Below, in pieces: positions 6,273-15,137 of a stretch of 25,220 nt of DNA (positions within the stretch are counted from its first letter, which is position 1; each line of letters opens with the position of its first letter). The notes under the pieces are model-generated. The model was given only the letters and a program-made list of their open reading frames with translations, had not been told where the DNA came from and did no database searches. Position numbers and translations under genes: made by a program. Source of the stretch: a virus; IMG/VR virus record IMGVR_UViG_3300037882_005382, positions 1-25,220 of that record. One strand, written 5' to 3'.

Positions 6273-6683
6273 ATGACTCAAGCGACACAAATCATTGCCT
6301 CAATTCAGGCCGATAGCGAGGGCATTCCCCCTTATCGAATTGTCATGACGAACCCGTTTAACGGTTCCATTGGCTACAGCACAGGCAACAATCTAGTTTC
6401 TGGATTTCCCGTTGCTTATATCGGCGTAACCGGAGAATTGGGCATTGACCCAGATGCTGTTGGCGACTGTACGGTTGCGGGAATCGCGTATGTGCAAAGC
6501 GGGGAAGGTCAGCTCTTGCCGGGAAGTCCGATCGCCTGCGATCAAGTGGGCCGAGCTGTGCCCGTCATCGGGCCTGGAGAAAGAATTGTTGGCTTTTGTC
6601 TGGAGAACCAGCCAACAACCCTAGGCCAAATTGTCAAAGTCATTGTTTCTCCAGGTTCTTCTTATTCGGGGCTTAGTTCGTAA
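6273..6683 (+). CDS. Capsid cement/decoration protein, DUF2190-like
   Basis: A 136-aa beta-rich, Gly-rich protein between the scaffold and the major capsid gene. Segments such as GDCTVAGIAYVQSGEGQLLP and IGPGERIVGFCLENQPTTLG fit the small capsid cement proteins (DUF2190 type) that brace expanded HK97-fold shells from outside. It starts at ATG 6273, just after the protease stop, with GGAG eight or so bases upstream. Assignment is by position and general sequence character, without a diagnostic motif. Confidence 0.62.
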   Translation: MTQATQIIASIQADSEGIPPYRIVMTNPFNGSIGYSTGNNLVSGFPVAYIGVTGELGIDPDAVGDCTVAGIAYVQSGEGQLLPGSPIACDQVGRAVPVIGPGERIVGFCLENQPTTLGQIVKVIVSPGSSYSGLSS

Positions 6684-6685
6684 TC

Positions 6686-7645
6686 ATGGCAAAACAACCG
6701 TTCGTCCTATCGCCACAGCTCACCGCCGTCGCGATCGCCTACCAAAACAAAAACCTGATCGCAGATTCAATCCTGCCTCCCACGCCCGTCAATGCCGCTG
6801 AATTCAAATGGACATTGTATCCACCTGAAGAAGCCTTCACGGTCCCAGACACGCGGGTATCCCGTCGCGGTAGTGTCAATCAAATCAGCTTCACCGCCAC
6901 CGAGCAAACCAGCTCAGTGGATGCCTACGGCTTAGAAGACCCCATCCCCTACTCAGACATCATGAAGGCGGAAGACGGGCGACGGGCGGGGCTGAATGCC
7001 TACGATCCACAGGCTCATTCCGTCGAGTATTTGATCAAATTGATGGACCTCGATCGGGAAATCCGAGTCGCGAGCGAAGTCAACAACCTCGCCGCCTACG
7101 CGACCAATCGCCGGGTAACGCTCTCGGGAACATCCCAGTACAACGACTATGCCAACAGCAATCCGTTATCGGACTTGCTAACCCGCCTAGACGTGCCACT
7201 AGTGCGCCCTAACGTCCTATGGATGGGCCAAGACGGATGGCGAATCCTGCGGCAGCATCCGCGAATCGTCGAAGCCGTCAAAATGACCGGAGCGGGTCTC
7301 AATGCCCAAGGCACGATCGCCCGTCAAGCGCTCGCTGAACTTCTCGAAATCGAAGAAGTGTTGGTCGGCGAAGGCTGGGTAAATACGGCTAGGCGCGGCG
7401 TCACGGCCACCATGTCCCGTGTCTGGGGCAAGAACATCGGCATGATTTACCGCGACAAATTGGCAGGGCCTCAAATGGGTCTGACCTTTGGCTTTACGGC
7501 TCTGTGGAAAGGCAAATTTGCAGGGACGATCGAAGACCCGAATATCGGTCTTGAAGGCGGCGTAATCAACCGCGTCGGGATGAACTGCAAAGAGATCATC
7601 TGTGCCCCTGATGCAGGTTACTTCATTCAAAACGCATTCGCTTAA
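6686..7645 (+). CDS. Major capsid protein
   Basis: A 319-aa protein that should build the HK97-fold shell. The position after protease/scaffold and cement genes is diagnostic. Sequence marks are the N-terminal LIADSILPPTPVNAAEFKW, the middle ALNAYDP-like region around residues 105-125 with DREIRVASEV, the LVRPNVLWMGQDGWRILRQH stretch typical of capsid A-domains, and a C-terminal core with IGMIYRD and GFTALW. It has few Cys and no signal peptide. The size is usual for Mu-like siphophages. It starts two bases after the cement gene stop and is expected to be the most highly expressed gene of the operon. Confidence 0.87.
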   Translation: MAKQPFVLSPQLTAVAIAYQNKNLIADSILPPTPVNAAEFKWTLYPPEEAFTVPDTRVSRRGSVNQISFTATEQTSSVDAYGLEDPIPYSDIMKAEDGRRAGLNAYDPQAHSVEYLIKLMDLDREIRVASEVNNLAAYATNRRVTLSGTSQYNDYANSNPLSDLLTRLDVPLVRPNVLWMGQDGWRILRQHPRIVEAVKMTGAGLNAQGTIARQALAELLEIEEVLVGEGWVNTARRGVTATMSRVWGKNIGMIYRDKLAGPQMGLTFGFTALWKGKFAGTIEDPNIGLEGGVINRVGMNCKEIICAPDAGYFIQNAFA

Positions 7646-7660
7646 TAGGAGAAATGAATC

Positions 7661-7873
7661 ATGACTGATGCCGCTAAGACACCCGCTAAAGAAGCGACTC
7701 CCGTAGCAACAAAAGTGGAACTCAAAAGTTACAAATGTCTGAACCCGATCGAACACGACGGCAAATCTTACAATACGGGCGCGACAATCAAGCTCGACAA
7801 CGCCACCGCGATCAGTCTGCTACGCCTTGGGGCGATCGTAGACCCAGAGGCTATGGACAAGGCTGAGGACTAA
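7661..7873 (+). CDS. Small DUF7210-like protein
   Basis: A 70-aa protein with a disordered Thr/Ala/Lys-rich N-terminus (1-18) and a compact domain from 20 to 65: LNPIEHDGKSYNTGATIKLD followed by ATAISLLRLGAIVDP. This short beta-beta-helix layout (hydrophobic strand, HDGKxY turn, Gly-x-Ile, LLxLGA) is common just after phage major capsid genes. AGGAGAAA lies about nine bases before the ATG. Its role is unknown; a minor head-completion or capsid-associated protein is likely by position. Confidence 0.72.
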   Translation: MTDAAKTPAKEATPVATKVELKSYKCLNPIEHDGKSYNTGATIKLDNATAISLLRLGAIVDPEAMDKAED

Positions 7874-7876
7874 TCC

Positions 7877-8308
7877 ATGTATGTCACTCAAGCTGATTTG
7901 ATTCGGTTATTTGGTTTGTCTGAGATTGAGAGTTTGTCTCAGCTCGACTATCCCGGTAACCCCGCGATCGACACAGTGCGAGTGGATGCAGCCTGCGAAT
8001 ACGCAACCCAGGAAATTGATTGCTATTTAGCGTTGCGTTATGCGTTGCCGATCGCGTCGGTGCCATTGGTCCTCACCAACAAAGCTGCCGATATTGCCCG
8101 CTATCAATTGGAGCATAACGACCCTCGCGAAGACGTGCGGAAGCGCTACGAAGACGCGATCGTCTGGCTCAAGTTGGTGGCGTCGGGAAAGATTGGTTTA
8201 GGGCTAGATAGCGGCGGGGCTGAGATTGAATCTGAGACCCCGACCTATTCAGTCGCGGCGCTGCACCCGATCGCGGTATTCACGGACCTTTCACTATCGG
8301 GGTACTGA
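7877..8308 (+). CDS. Mu gp36-like head completion protein (DUF1320)
   Basis: A 143-aa helical protein. MYVTQADLIRLFGLSEIESL at the start, then AACEYATQEIDCYLALRYAL and KAADIARYQLEHND, match the gp36/DUF1320 family, a head-tail connector/adaptor class. The ATG lies four bases after the stop of the preceding gene, and its stop overlaps the next ATG by one base (TGATG), so translation is coupled. Length is typical for the family. Confidence 0.82.
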   Translation: MYVTQADLIRLFGLSEIESLSQLDYPGNPAIDTVRVDAACEYATQEIDCYLALRYALPIASVPLVLTNKAADIARYQLEHNDPREDVRKRYEDAIVWLKLVASGKIGLGLDSGGAEIESETPTYSVAALHPIAVFTDLSLSGY

Positions 8309-8745
8309 TGATTGAGCAGGTGGAACAACTCCTAATCGATCGGCTAAAGGCAACCCCCAACCTTGGCAATCTCGTTCATGTCCTGGGCTTCCCTGGCAAG
8401 CCGAACGACGACGCGGCGAGGATTCGGGGAAGCGCTGCCATCCTCGTTAAGTTTGGGCGATTAAAGCTCGAAACCGAGGGCGGTAACGGGTATCACACGC
8501 TGCAATATGGGTCCCTAGATTTTGAGTTTCGGCTCTTGGTCAAGGATTTACGATCGCACGTCGGAGCCTACGACCTAATCGAAATCATCGTCGATCGAAT
8601 CTCTCGCTATCAGCCGCCCAATCTCCCACCATGGAGCTTTGGGGTGTCTGGTTTCCAGGTGAGTGAGGCGGTGTTAATCGATCGGAGTGAGGCGATTTGG
8701 GACTGGGGAATGACGGCAAAAATTGATTTGACTTATCAGAAATAA
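8308..8745 (+). CDS. Mu gp37-like tail terminator/neck protein
   Basis: A 145-aa protein of the gp37 (DUF1834) type by order and sequence pattern: an N-terminal helix (EQVEQLLIDRLKATP), a central beta region (LDFEFRLLVKDLRSHVGAYD) and LIEIIVDRIS, then a Trp-rich C-terminal strand region. The family is thought to form the collar or tail terminator ring between neck and tail tube. It starts on the last base of the preceding stop. Assignment is by synteny plus weak motif resemblance. Confidence 0.7.
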   Translation: MIEQVEQLLIDRLKATPNLGNLVHVLGFPGKPNDDAARIRGSAAILVKFGRLKLETEGGNGYHTLQYGSLDFEFRLLVKDLRSHVGAYDLIEIIVDRISRYQPPNLPPWSFGVSGFQVSEAVLIDRSEAIWDWGMTAKIDLTYQK

Positions 8746-8754
8746 CGAGGAATT

Positions 8755-9567
8755 ATGAGCGGAATTGCGATCGGTTTTGGGGATGCAGGCGTACGATCGA
8801 CTTCGATCGCGGGCGGTCCCGGTAATCAAAAATTATTCAGATATCCTATCTTCAGCTTCGACTTAGACCAAGAGTCCAAGAATGAAGAAGTCTTGGCCTA
8901 TAACGCGGGGATTCATCAAACAGAAGACATTCTAGACGGAGCCACCACCACCACCCTCAAGCTGTCCACAGAGGTGGTCAACTGGGGCATGATGGGTCTC
9001 GCTCAAAACCAAATCGAGCGGACCCTGACCAACTTCAGCCTGCCCCGACTCAAGCGGGCAACAGTGCCTTTGACGGCTCCCTACGAAATCGTAGACACAG
9101 ACCTGACCGCAGCGAATACGGCTAAGACTTTGGTGAGCGTCGATCGCTACGGCACTTGGGGTCAGACCGGAACCCTCACGCTCTCGGCCACGGCACCCGA
9201 TGCCCGATCGGTGCAGATTGTCACAGCCAATACAAAGCTCGTCTTCAACGCGGCTCAAGCGGGCGCACCTGTCACCTACATCACAGACCAGATTGTTCCG
9301 GCTGCAAACGTCTACGGCGGGCCTGGACAGTCAGCGCAGATTGGTGAAATGGAGTTCTGTGGAACCATTTACGACAACTCCAACGACCCCAGCAATGGTC
9401 AATACATTTGGATTCCCCGCATCAAACGGTTCACCGCACCAAAACTAAACTTTTCAGGCGGTAAAGCGAAACTTGAAACCGAGTTCCGCTGTCTATCGGT
9501 CCCCGGCTGGACCAATCCGTTCATGATGGTTGACCTTCACTCGATCGTTCCCCAATTAATCATCTAA
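8755..9567 (+). CDS. Major tail tube protein, probable
   Basis: A 270-aa beta-rich, Gly/Ala/Thr-rich protein between the neck protein and the tail chaperone, where the tube gene lies in siphophages. No tail sheath gene of about 400-500 aa precedes it, unlike Mu, so the tail is probably long and non-contractile. C-terminal segment GKAKLETEFRCLSVPGWTNP has the alternating pattern of tube strands. An Ig-like or decorated insertion may occupy about 115-180. AACGAGGAATT before ATG 8755 provides a ribosome site. The stop overlaps the next ATG by one base. Confidence 0.65.
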   Translation: MSGIAIGFGDAGVRSTSIAGGPGNQKLFRYPIFSFDLDQESKNEEVLAYNAGIHQTEDILDGATTTTLKLSTEVVNWGMMGLAQNQIERTLTNFSLPRLKRATVPLTAPYEIVDTDLTAANTAKTLVSVDRYGTWGQTGTLTLSATAPDARSVQIVTANTKLVFNAAQAGAPVTYITDQIVPAANVYGGPGQSAQIGEMEFCGTIYDNSNDPSNGQYIWIPRIKRFTAPKLNFSGGKAKLETEFRCLSVPGWTNPFMMVDLHSIVPQLII

Positions 9568-10115
9568 TGAAGTGGATTGAACTAGACCTAGACACCTACA
9601 CATTCGAGGGCGTAGACGGGGAAATTCATACCTTTCCCGGCTGCTCCCTTGTCGGTTTTTTTGAGTTTGAAAAACGACTGATTGATCTGCAAAGTTTGTT
9701 ATCGGACGCGGCGGAAGTGATGCCTGTGCAATCGCTTTACCAATCAGATAAGCGATTTAGATGGACGATCGATCGGTGCCTCAAACTGAATGGCATTAAC
9801 CCCGATTGGTGCAATTGGCAGATTGTGGAGCAAATGCTTTTTGTCCCTGGGTTGCTCCGTGAGGTGAACCAACCCAAGGGCAATTCAGGGGGTGAAGGGA
9901 AGGCTCCCGATCTGGCCGAATTGATTGCGGGAATTGCCCATGCGACGGGTTCAATTACGGAGGCGATCGACCTGGCAAAGACGCAGCCGATTAATGCGTT
10001 GGTCGATATTATCGAAGCCTATACTCAGGCTCAATTGCCGCATGATGAACAGGATAAAAAGGGCTTTGATGAGTGGATGGAAAACGCGAGGAATGAAGCC
10101 TTTGGGGTGAGTTAA
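9567..10115 (+). CDS. Probable tail assembly chaperone
   Basis: A 182-aa acidic helical protein immediately before the tape measure gene, where tail assembly chaperones are encoded. The N-terminus (TYTFEGVDGEIHTFPGCSLV) is beta-like; the rest is helical with DLAELIAGIAHATGSITEAI and a charged tail. Such chaperones bind the tape measure and recruit tube subunits. Many phages make a second, frameshifted form; I saw no obvious slippery heptamer near the 3' end and no overlapping ORF. TAATG overlaps link it to both neighbours. Confidence 0.6.
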   Translation: MKWIELDLDTYTFEGVDGEIHTFPGCSLVGFFEFEKRLIDLQSLLSDAAEVMPVQSLYQSDKRFRWTIDRCLKLNGINPDWCNWQIVEQMLFVPGLLREVNQPKGNSGGEGKAPDLAELIAGIAHATGSITEAIDLAKTQPINALVDIIEAYTQAQLPHDEQDKKGFDEWMENARNEAFGVS

Positions 10116-13100
10116 TGGCAGGTCAGCAAATTACTTTAGGGCTGCTAATTTCCGCGACGGGTGGACAGCGAACCGTTGCGGAATTGTTGGCGTTGCGGGC
10201 CGCTGCTAGACGGATCGCTGATGAAGCGCCGGGGATTGCTCAATTGGCAAATGCTTTTGGTATTACTGGAAATGCCGCAAGAAGGCTGATGACTGATATT
10301 GGAAAAACGCCAGAAGAGATTTTAGAAATTGCGGAATCATTAAAGGCAATGCGATCGGCTGGAGCGTCCAGTGCCGAACAAATTTTAGGTTTATCGGCGA
10401 GATTTGGCCTCACAGCAGATCAAGCAAGAAGACTACAAGCAAGCATAAGAGGGACTTTTGACAATGAAAATACTAGAGTTTCTCAGTTTGGCGATGGCTT
10501 GGGGGCGGTGGCATTTAAATTTAACAATATTATTACCGCAATCCAATCTCTCGCCGCCGCTGCAAAACCAGCCTACGACCTGCTTATTGGAAGTAACGAA
10601 AAATTAAATGCTCAGCTACTAAGCAGCCAAACAAATCTTGCAAGCTCCACCCGAATTTCCCAGGGTGGTCAAGACATTACCGACCCGATCGCAAAAATCC
10701 AAGCAACGCAACCTGCACTGAAAGCAGCACTGAAGCAGGTTGAAGAAGACACCCGATCGCTGGTCGGTGTGACCAGCTCCCAAGTCAATGAGCTGTTCCA
10801 AATCACGCTGACCAATGCCGCATCACTCAATAATCAATCCAAACAATTCCCGGACCCGATCGCTGCTGCAACGTCCCTAACTAAAGGCTGGGCGGCATCA
10901 CTAAAAGTGATTGGGATTCCGCTGGACCAAGCGCGACAGGAAATCAATTCGATCGTCAAAGGGCAGGTGGATCAGAATTCCCTCTTGGCTAAAAACCTTA
11001 ACATCAGTAATGAACAGGTTAATAAATGGAAAGGACAAGGCATCCTGGTTGATGAGTTGAATAAAAGACTTGAGGTCTTTGTCGCCGGGAACAAGATTGC
11101 ATCCAATAGCATTGAGGGTATTGGCTCCAATATTCAAGAATTGTTTGAAGTCTTTGGTCGCAATGCAGGCGCGCCATTTTTGCAGCCTACGATCGATGCT
11201 CTGCAAGCGGTGTTTGAATACTTGGATGCGAACAAAGCTGCGATCAATCAGTTCCTGTCTGAGATTGCCACGGTGCTACTGTCCACAGGTCAAAAACTTG
11301 GCACAGCCCTAGAACCCTTTGGCCGAACGTTGCTCAGTATTGGAGAGCAAGCGGGACCGATTTTGCTCAATGCCTTTGAAGGGTTGTCGTCAGTGTTGGC
11401 TGGTCTGGTTACGGCCCTGGCCCCGATCGCCAACTTCATTGCCCAAATCATTGAACAGATTGCCCTGTTTGCCAACACAGACATCGGCGGCATTGCAGTG
11501 CAGGCGGTGGTGGTTACGGCGGCCTTCGTTCAACTGGGGACGATCGTCGCCGGATTCGCCGCAGCCACGATGCCAGCGGCCTTAGTCGCGGTAACAGGTT
11601 TGAGCGGTGCTTTTGCCACATTGTCTACAGGAGTAGTGGCACTCGCAACAGGTGGGATTCCCGGATTGATTGCGGCGTTCCCTGGATTAATTGCGGGGCT
11701 TGGTGCGGTCTCGACTGCGGCATTACCTGTCGCTGCGGCATTGGCACCTTTAGCTGGGGCGATCGCACTCACCTTCATCGTCAAAGGAACTGAAGACCTC
11801 AAAAAATCTCAAGAGGAACTCGACCTGATGCGCAACTCAACCGAACAGTTGTCGGATGAGTCAATTAAATATGCGTCGAAATTGCGAAACCTCGCCCAAG
11901 CCCAAAAGGAAAACGGTTCTCTTACCGCAGAGCAGACCAAAGAACAGCGGCTTTACTCCGACCTTGCCAAACAAACCATCAAAGCCAATGAGGACCAAAT
12001 TGCTGCACTCAAAGCCCTAACTCCAGCCAGTAAGGAACAAATTTCTCAACAGCAAATCCAAATCGCTGAACTTGAGCGGATGAACAAGACGCTCAGCAGC
12101 GCGTCGGGTGGCATTAAAATTCAGGGTAAAGAGCTGGAGGTTTTGGGCAGTTCCTATGAGCAGCTTGCTAAGAAAGTAAATAATTCTAATAACGCAATTA
12201 ACAACGCTCAAACCAATGAGGAAGCCAGTAAAGCCGCTAATGAATTAATTAAGACAATCGAATCCCAACAGGAACTTGCTGCAAAATCTGGAAAAATTAC
12301 AACAGATGCCGCTGTGGAGCAATTGAGGGCGATCGAGCAAAATACTAAACTTGAAGTCGATGTAAAAGAGGCCGCATCCGAAGCGATTGTCAAAATCCGT
12401 AAAGGCGAAATTAGCAAAGTCAAGGACCTTTTAGATCAAGGAAACCTGACCGAAGTTGCGGCGATCGGACGGCTTCAAGAGCTGAGGGCAAAGGCTGAAT
12501 CTCCTGAAATAGCAAAAGCCGCCTCTAATCAAATCATTGCCATTCGTAAGTCTCAGGTGGATGCGGAAGTCGCCGTCATTCAAGCGGGTCTTGCAGAAAT
12601 TGAAGCCGCCAAAGCGAAGGGCGAAATTAACGAGATTGAAGCAGAGCAACAAACAACGAAACTAAAGCAAGAGGAAATCAAAAAACGGATTGACCAGGCT
12701 CGTGAGGAAGCGAACCTCGCCACCGGAGCCGATCGCGAGAAAGCCCTTGCCAATGTGAAAAAATTGAATGCGGAATTAGAGAAAGCCGCTGCTGAATCGT
12801 CGGCACGTATTCTGGCCATCAAAATCAAAGCGATCGAAGAAGAGAATGCCAAAGCCCTCGCCCTCGTCAAATTATCCGAGCAAGAGCGTAAAAACGAGAT
12901 TCAGCGAAGCCTCAACGACCAATCCACCACCCAAGAAGAAGCTCGAAAAGAACAGCTTGATGCTCAAAGAGAAAGTTTAGAAAAAGAAGTTGAAATCGCC
13001 AAAAACAATCAGCAACGCCTTGCAGAACTTGAAAGCCAAATCACCAACCCCAAAGCCCGCGAGGATTTTGAAAGACGTAAACTGGAGGCTGCTAACAAGA

Positions 13101-14413
13101 CCGCTGGGGCAATTTCTAAACTCCTAGACAATGAAGCCGCACAAATCGAACTCCAGCGACAGAAAGTCATTCGCGCCATTGAAAAAGAACAGGATGCACG
13201 ATCGAAGGCGATCGACCTGCAAATTGCTCAGTCCAACAAAATCGCTGCGGTTCGGAATGCCAATGCAACGACAGCGGAGCTGGCATCAGGGCGGGAAATT
13301 GCTGCGATCGATGCCGCGAACCGCGCGTTGCAAACCCAGGGCAAAATCCTAGAAGCTCGAAGCCGACTGGAAAAAGCCCGCTTAGATGCAGCATTGTTTC
13401 TAGCTGAGAAGTCTGGCGACCCCGATGCTGTCGCCGCCGTCAAAGCAGCTCAATTTGCCGCAGAACAAACGGCGGCCCAAACAGCCCTTGCCCAGCAAAT
13501 TAAGGCCGAAGACATGGCCAATCGTCGCGCAGTGATTGAAGCCAAAATCAATGAACTCAAAGCGAAACAAGCCGTCCTCACTGCACAGCAAGCCGTAGCC
13601 GAAGCCAATCTCACCGCCGCCAAAGCCAAGGGCGAAGCGGATGCAGCATTGGCCAAAGCGGACACCCTTGCACCCGGTGAGGCCAAGGACAAGGCCATCA
13701 ATGATGCCAAGCAACAGCAAGCGCTAGCGGCTGAACAGGGCGCAGCGCAGAAGGCCAATGCTGGGGCAGGGCTAGAGGTGGCGAAGCAGGGCGCGCAGCT
13801 CGCCGGGGAAGCCGTCAAGGAAGCCACCCAAAATGCGGCGGCTTCTAAAGAATCTCAGGCATTGCAGCAACAGGCCCTGAATCTCGAACAGCAGACCGCA
13901 AAGGCCCGCTTTGAATCTGAGCAGTCGATCGCTCGTCAGAATGCCTTGCTGTTGCCCCAGCAAGCCACTCAGAACACGATCGCCAACGATGCTGAACGAA
14001 CCAACGCCGCAAGGAATGGCAGTGGAGGACAGGCCACTGCACTCCCAGGACGAAGAGACGGCGGGTCCGTCACAGCGAATACGGCCTATCTGGTGGGTGA
14101 GCGCGAGCCGGAAATCTTTATCCCGAATGTATCAGGCACCATCCTCAACCAAGCCCAAATCACGCGCAACCTTAGCGCACTTCAAGCCGCACAGACGATC
14201 GGTGGCATGGGTACCCCCACGATCGCACTGTCCCAAAACTCGACCGTGAGCATGGGCCAGAACGCGATCGTTCAAGAGTTGCAGGCATTGCGGAAATTGG
14301 TGGGCGATCGTCAACCGATTTCACAAATGAACGCAACCTTTGAAGCGCCTGACTCGGTGAGCTTTGATAAATTTGCACGGTTACAGCGATCGTTATTGAG
14401 GAATAAACTTTGA
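10115..14413 (+). CDS. Tape measure protein
   Basis: A 1432-aa protein, by far the largest here. It is helical and Ala/Glu/Gln/Lys-rich, with long coiled coils (about 580-1300), including a repeated unit near 730-830. A hydrophobic block spans about 457-558 (GGIPGLIAAFPGLIAGLGAV within it), as in tape measures that help DNA cross the membrane. The C-terminus has the typical RRDGGSVTANTAYLVGERE and EIFIPN (about 1316-1337). Tape measures set tail length and leave the tail tip at injection. Using the rough rule of 1.5 angstrom per residue the tail would be around 200 nm, an inference. No peptidase or lysozyme domain was seen. The stop overlaps the next gene's TTG start. Confidence 0.95.
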   Translation: MAGQQITLGLLISATGGQRTVAELLALRAAARRIADEAPGIAQLANAFGITGNAARRLMTDIGKTPEEILEIAESLKAMRSAGASSAEQILGLSARFGLTADQARRLQASIRGTFDNENTRVSQFGDGLGAVAFKFNNIITAIQSLAAAAKPAYDLLIGSNEKLNAQLLSSQTNLASSTRISQGGQDITDPIAKIQATQPALKAALKQVEEDTRSLVGVTSSQVNELFQITLTNAASLNNQSKQFPDPIAAATSLTKGWAASLKVIGIPLDQARQEINSIVKGQVDQNSLLAKNLNISNEQVNKWKGQGILVDELNKRLEVFVAGNKIASNSIEGIGSNIQELFEVFGRNAGAPFLQPTIDALQAVFEYLDANKAAINQFLSEIATVLLSTGQKLGTALEPFGRTLLSIGEQAGPILLNAFEGLSSVLAGLVTALAPIANFIAQIIEQIALFANTDIGGIAVQAVVVTAAFVQLGTIVAGFAAATMPAALVAVTGLSGAFATLSTGVVALATGGIPGLIAAFPGLIAGLGAVSTAALPVAAALAPLAGAIALTFIVKGTEDLKKSQEELDLMRNSTEQLSDESIKYASKLRNLAQAQKENGSLTAEQTKEQRLYSDLAKQTIKANEDQIAALKALTPASKEQISQQQIQIAELERMNKTLSSASGGIKIQGKELEVLGSSYEQLAKKVNNSNNAINNAQTNEEASKAANELIKTIESQQELAAKSGKITTDAAVEQLRAIEQNTKLEVDVKEAASEAIVKIRKGEISKVKDLLDQGNLTEVAAIGRLQELRAKAESPEIAKAASNQIIAIRKSQVDAEVAVIQAGLAEIEAAKAKGEINEIEAEQQTTKLKQEEIKKRIDQAREEANLATGADREKALANVKKLNAELEKAAAESSARILAIKIKAIEEENAKALALVKLSEQERKNEIQRSLNDQSTTQEEARKEQLDAQRESLEKEVEIAKNNQQRLAELESQITNPKAREDFERRKLEAANKTAGAISKLLDNEAAQIELQRQKVIRAIEKEQDARSKAIDLQIAQSNKIAAVRNANATTAELASGREIAAIDAANRALQTQGKILEARSRLEKARLDAALFLAEKSGDPDAVAAVKAAQFAAEQTAAQTALAQQIKAEDMANRRAVIEAKINELKAKQAVLTAQQAVAEANLTAAKAKGEADAALAKADTLAPGEAKDKAINDAKQQQALAAEQGAAQKANAGAGLEVAKQGAQLAGEAVKEATQNAAASKESQALQQQALNLEQQTAKARFESEQSIARQNALLLPQQATQNTIANDAERTNAARNGSGGQATALPGRRDGGSVTANTAYLVGEREPEIFIPNVSGTILNQAQITRNLSALQAAQTIGGMGTPTIALSQNSTVSMGQNAIVQELQALRKLVGDRQPISQMNATFEAPDSVSFDKFARLQRSLLRNKL
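14398..14412 (+). promoter_or_regulatory. Shine-Dalgarno supporting a TTG start
   Basis: GAGGA (14398-14402) stands seven bases before TTG at 14410, which overlaps the tape measure stop (TTTGA). No in-frame ATG lies near, so this site decides the start of the following gene. Confidence 0.6.
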
Positions 14414-14847
14414 GCTATATTTCCTGGCTGGGTACGAGCCTAATCAATCCCTACCCGATCGAACACAAACATATTATTCTCGCCCATCCCCTAGTGCCAG
14501 ATGCTTTGATTTTGGCCCAATTTCAAAGCGAACCCTACAACCGATCGCTCGTGGGGTTTCCAGCGTCAGATGGGCGGTCTAGGACGGGCGGGATTCGGGT
14601 CAAGGGCGATCGATATGCCCCTCAACCTGAATGGGATTTTAATCTCAGTTGCAAAACACCGCAGCTGTATCTATTTGAGCAGTTGCTGTATACCCAATCA
14701 CTGTCTGTTATCCCAATTACCTTCACTGACAACTTTGCGGGCACTGGAGCCGCGACGGTGTTTGTCGATGTGGATGGTCGCTACTCGACTCCGGCGACAA
14801 CGATCGACCTTTGGAAGTTGCAATTTAAATTAAGTAAAGAGGTGTAG
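14410..14847 (+). CDS. Distal tail protein, unidentified
   Basis: A 145-aa protein starting at TTG 14410, overlapping the tape measure stop. It is beta-rich with aromatic residues (EPYNRSLVGFPASDGRSRTG, PQLYLFEQLLYTQSLSV), as in small distal tail or tail-tip adaptors. No specific family recognised. Position immediately after the tape measure matches the distal tail protein slot of siphophages, which caps the tube and anchors the hub. Function is therefore inferred from order only. Confidence 0.6.
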   Translation: MSYISWLGTSLINPYPIEHKHIILAHPLVPDALILAQFQSEPYNRSLVGFPASDGRSRTGGIRVKGDRYAPQPEWDFNLSCKTPQLYLFEQLLYTQSLSVIPITFTDNFAGTGAATVFVDVDGRYSTPATTIDLWKLQFKLSKEV

Positions 14848-14849
14848 TT

Positions 14850-15137
14850 ATGAGCGATCCATTTGGACCGAGAACCAAGATTATTAACACCACCCGCGTG
14901 ACTCAACAGCAGGCTCAAGCGAAAGCGATCGGCGATCGCCACTCCTGTTGCGCTGGGCAATTGGGAGCCTATTCAGACCGTGATGCTTTGACGGGCGATC
15001 GGTTGTTCATCATGCCCGACGGCGGCCAGATTCGACAGAACTGGATTAGCAATTCTACGCCCGCTGCACTTCCGCCCTTGACCATTCCCAGTGGGACGAT
15101 CGGCCTACCCGGATACTCTAGCCAAAAACCCCGATGA
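14850..15137 (+). CDS. Small tail-region protein of unknown function
   Basis: A 95-aa protein starting at ATG 14850, two bases after the previous stop, with AAAGAGG about ten bases upstream. It is polar and Pro/Gly-rich, with a Cys-Cys pair (SCCAGQLG) and a proline-rich end (AALPPLTIPSGTIGLPGYSS). It overlaps the next gene by an ATGA tetranucleotide. No family is recognised; by position it is a minor tail component or assembly factor. Confidence 0.6.
   Translation: MSDPFGPRTKIINTTRVTQQQAQAKAIGDRHSCCAGQLGAYSDRDALTGDRLFIMPDGGQIRQNWISNSTPAALPPLTIPSGTIGLPGYSSQKPR

Noticed and set aside
7217-7756. 179-aa minus-strand ORF
   Set aside because: Antisense to the major capsid gene and out of keeping with operon direction.
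9100-9570. Plus- and minus-strand ORFs of 63-108 aa within the tail tube gene
   Set aside because: Frame shadows of the tube gene with no start signals.
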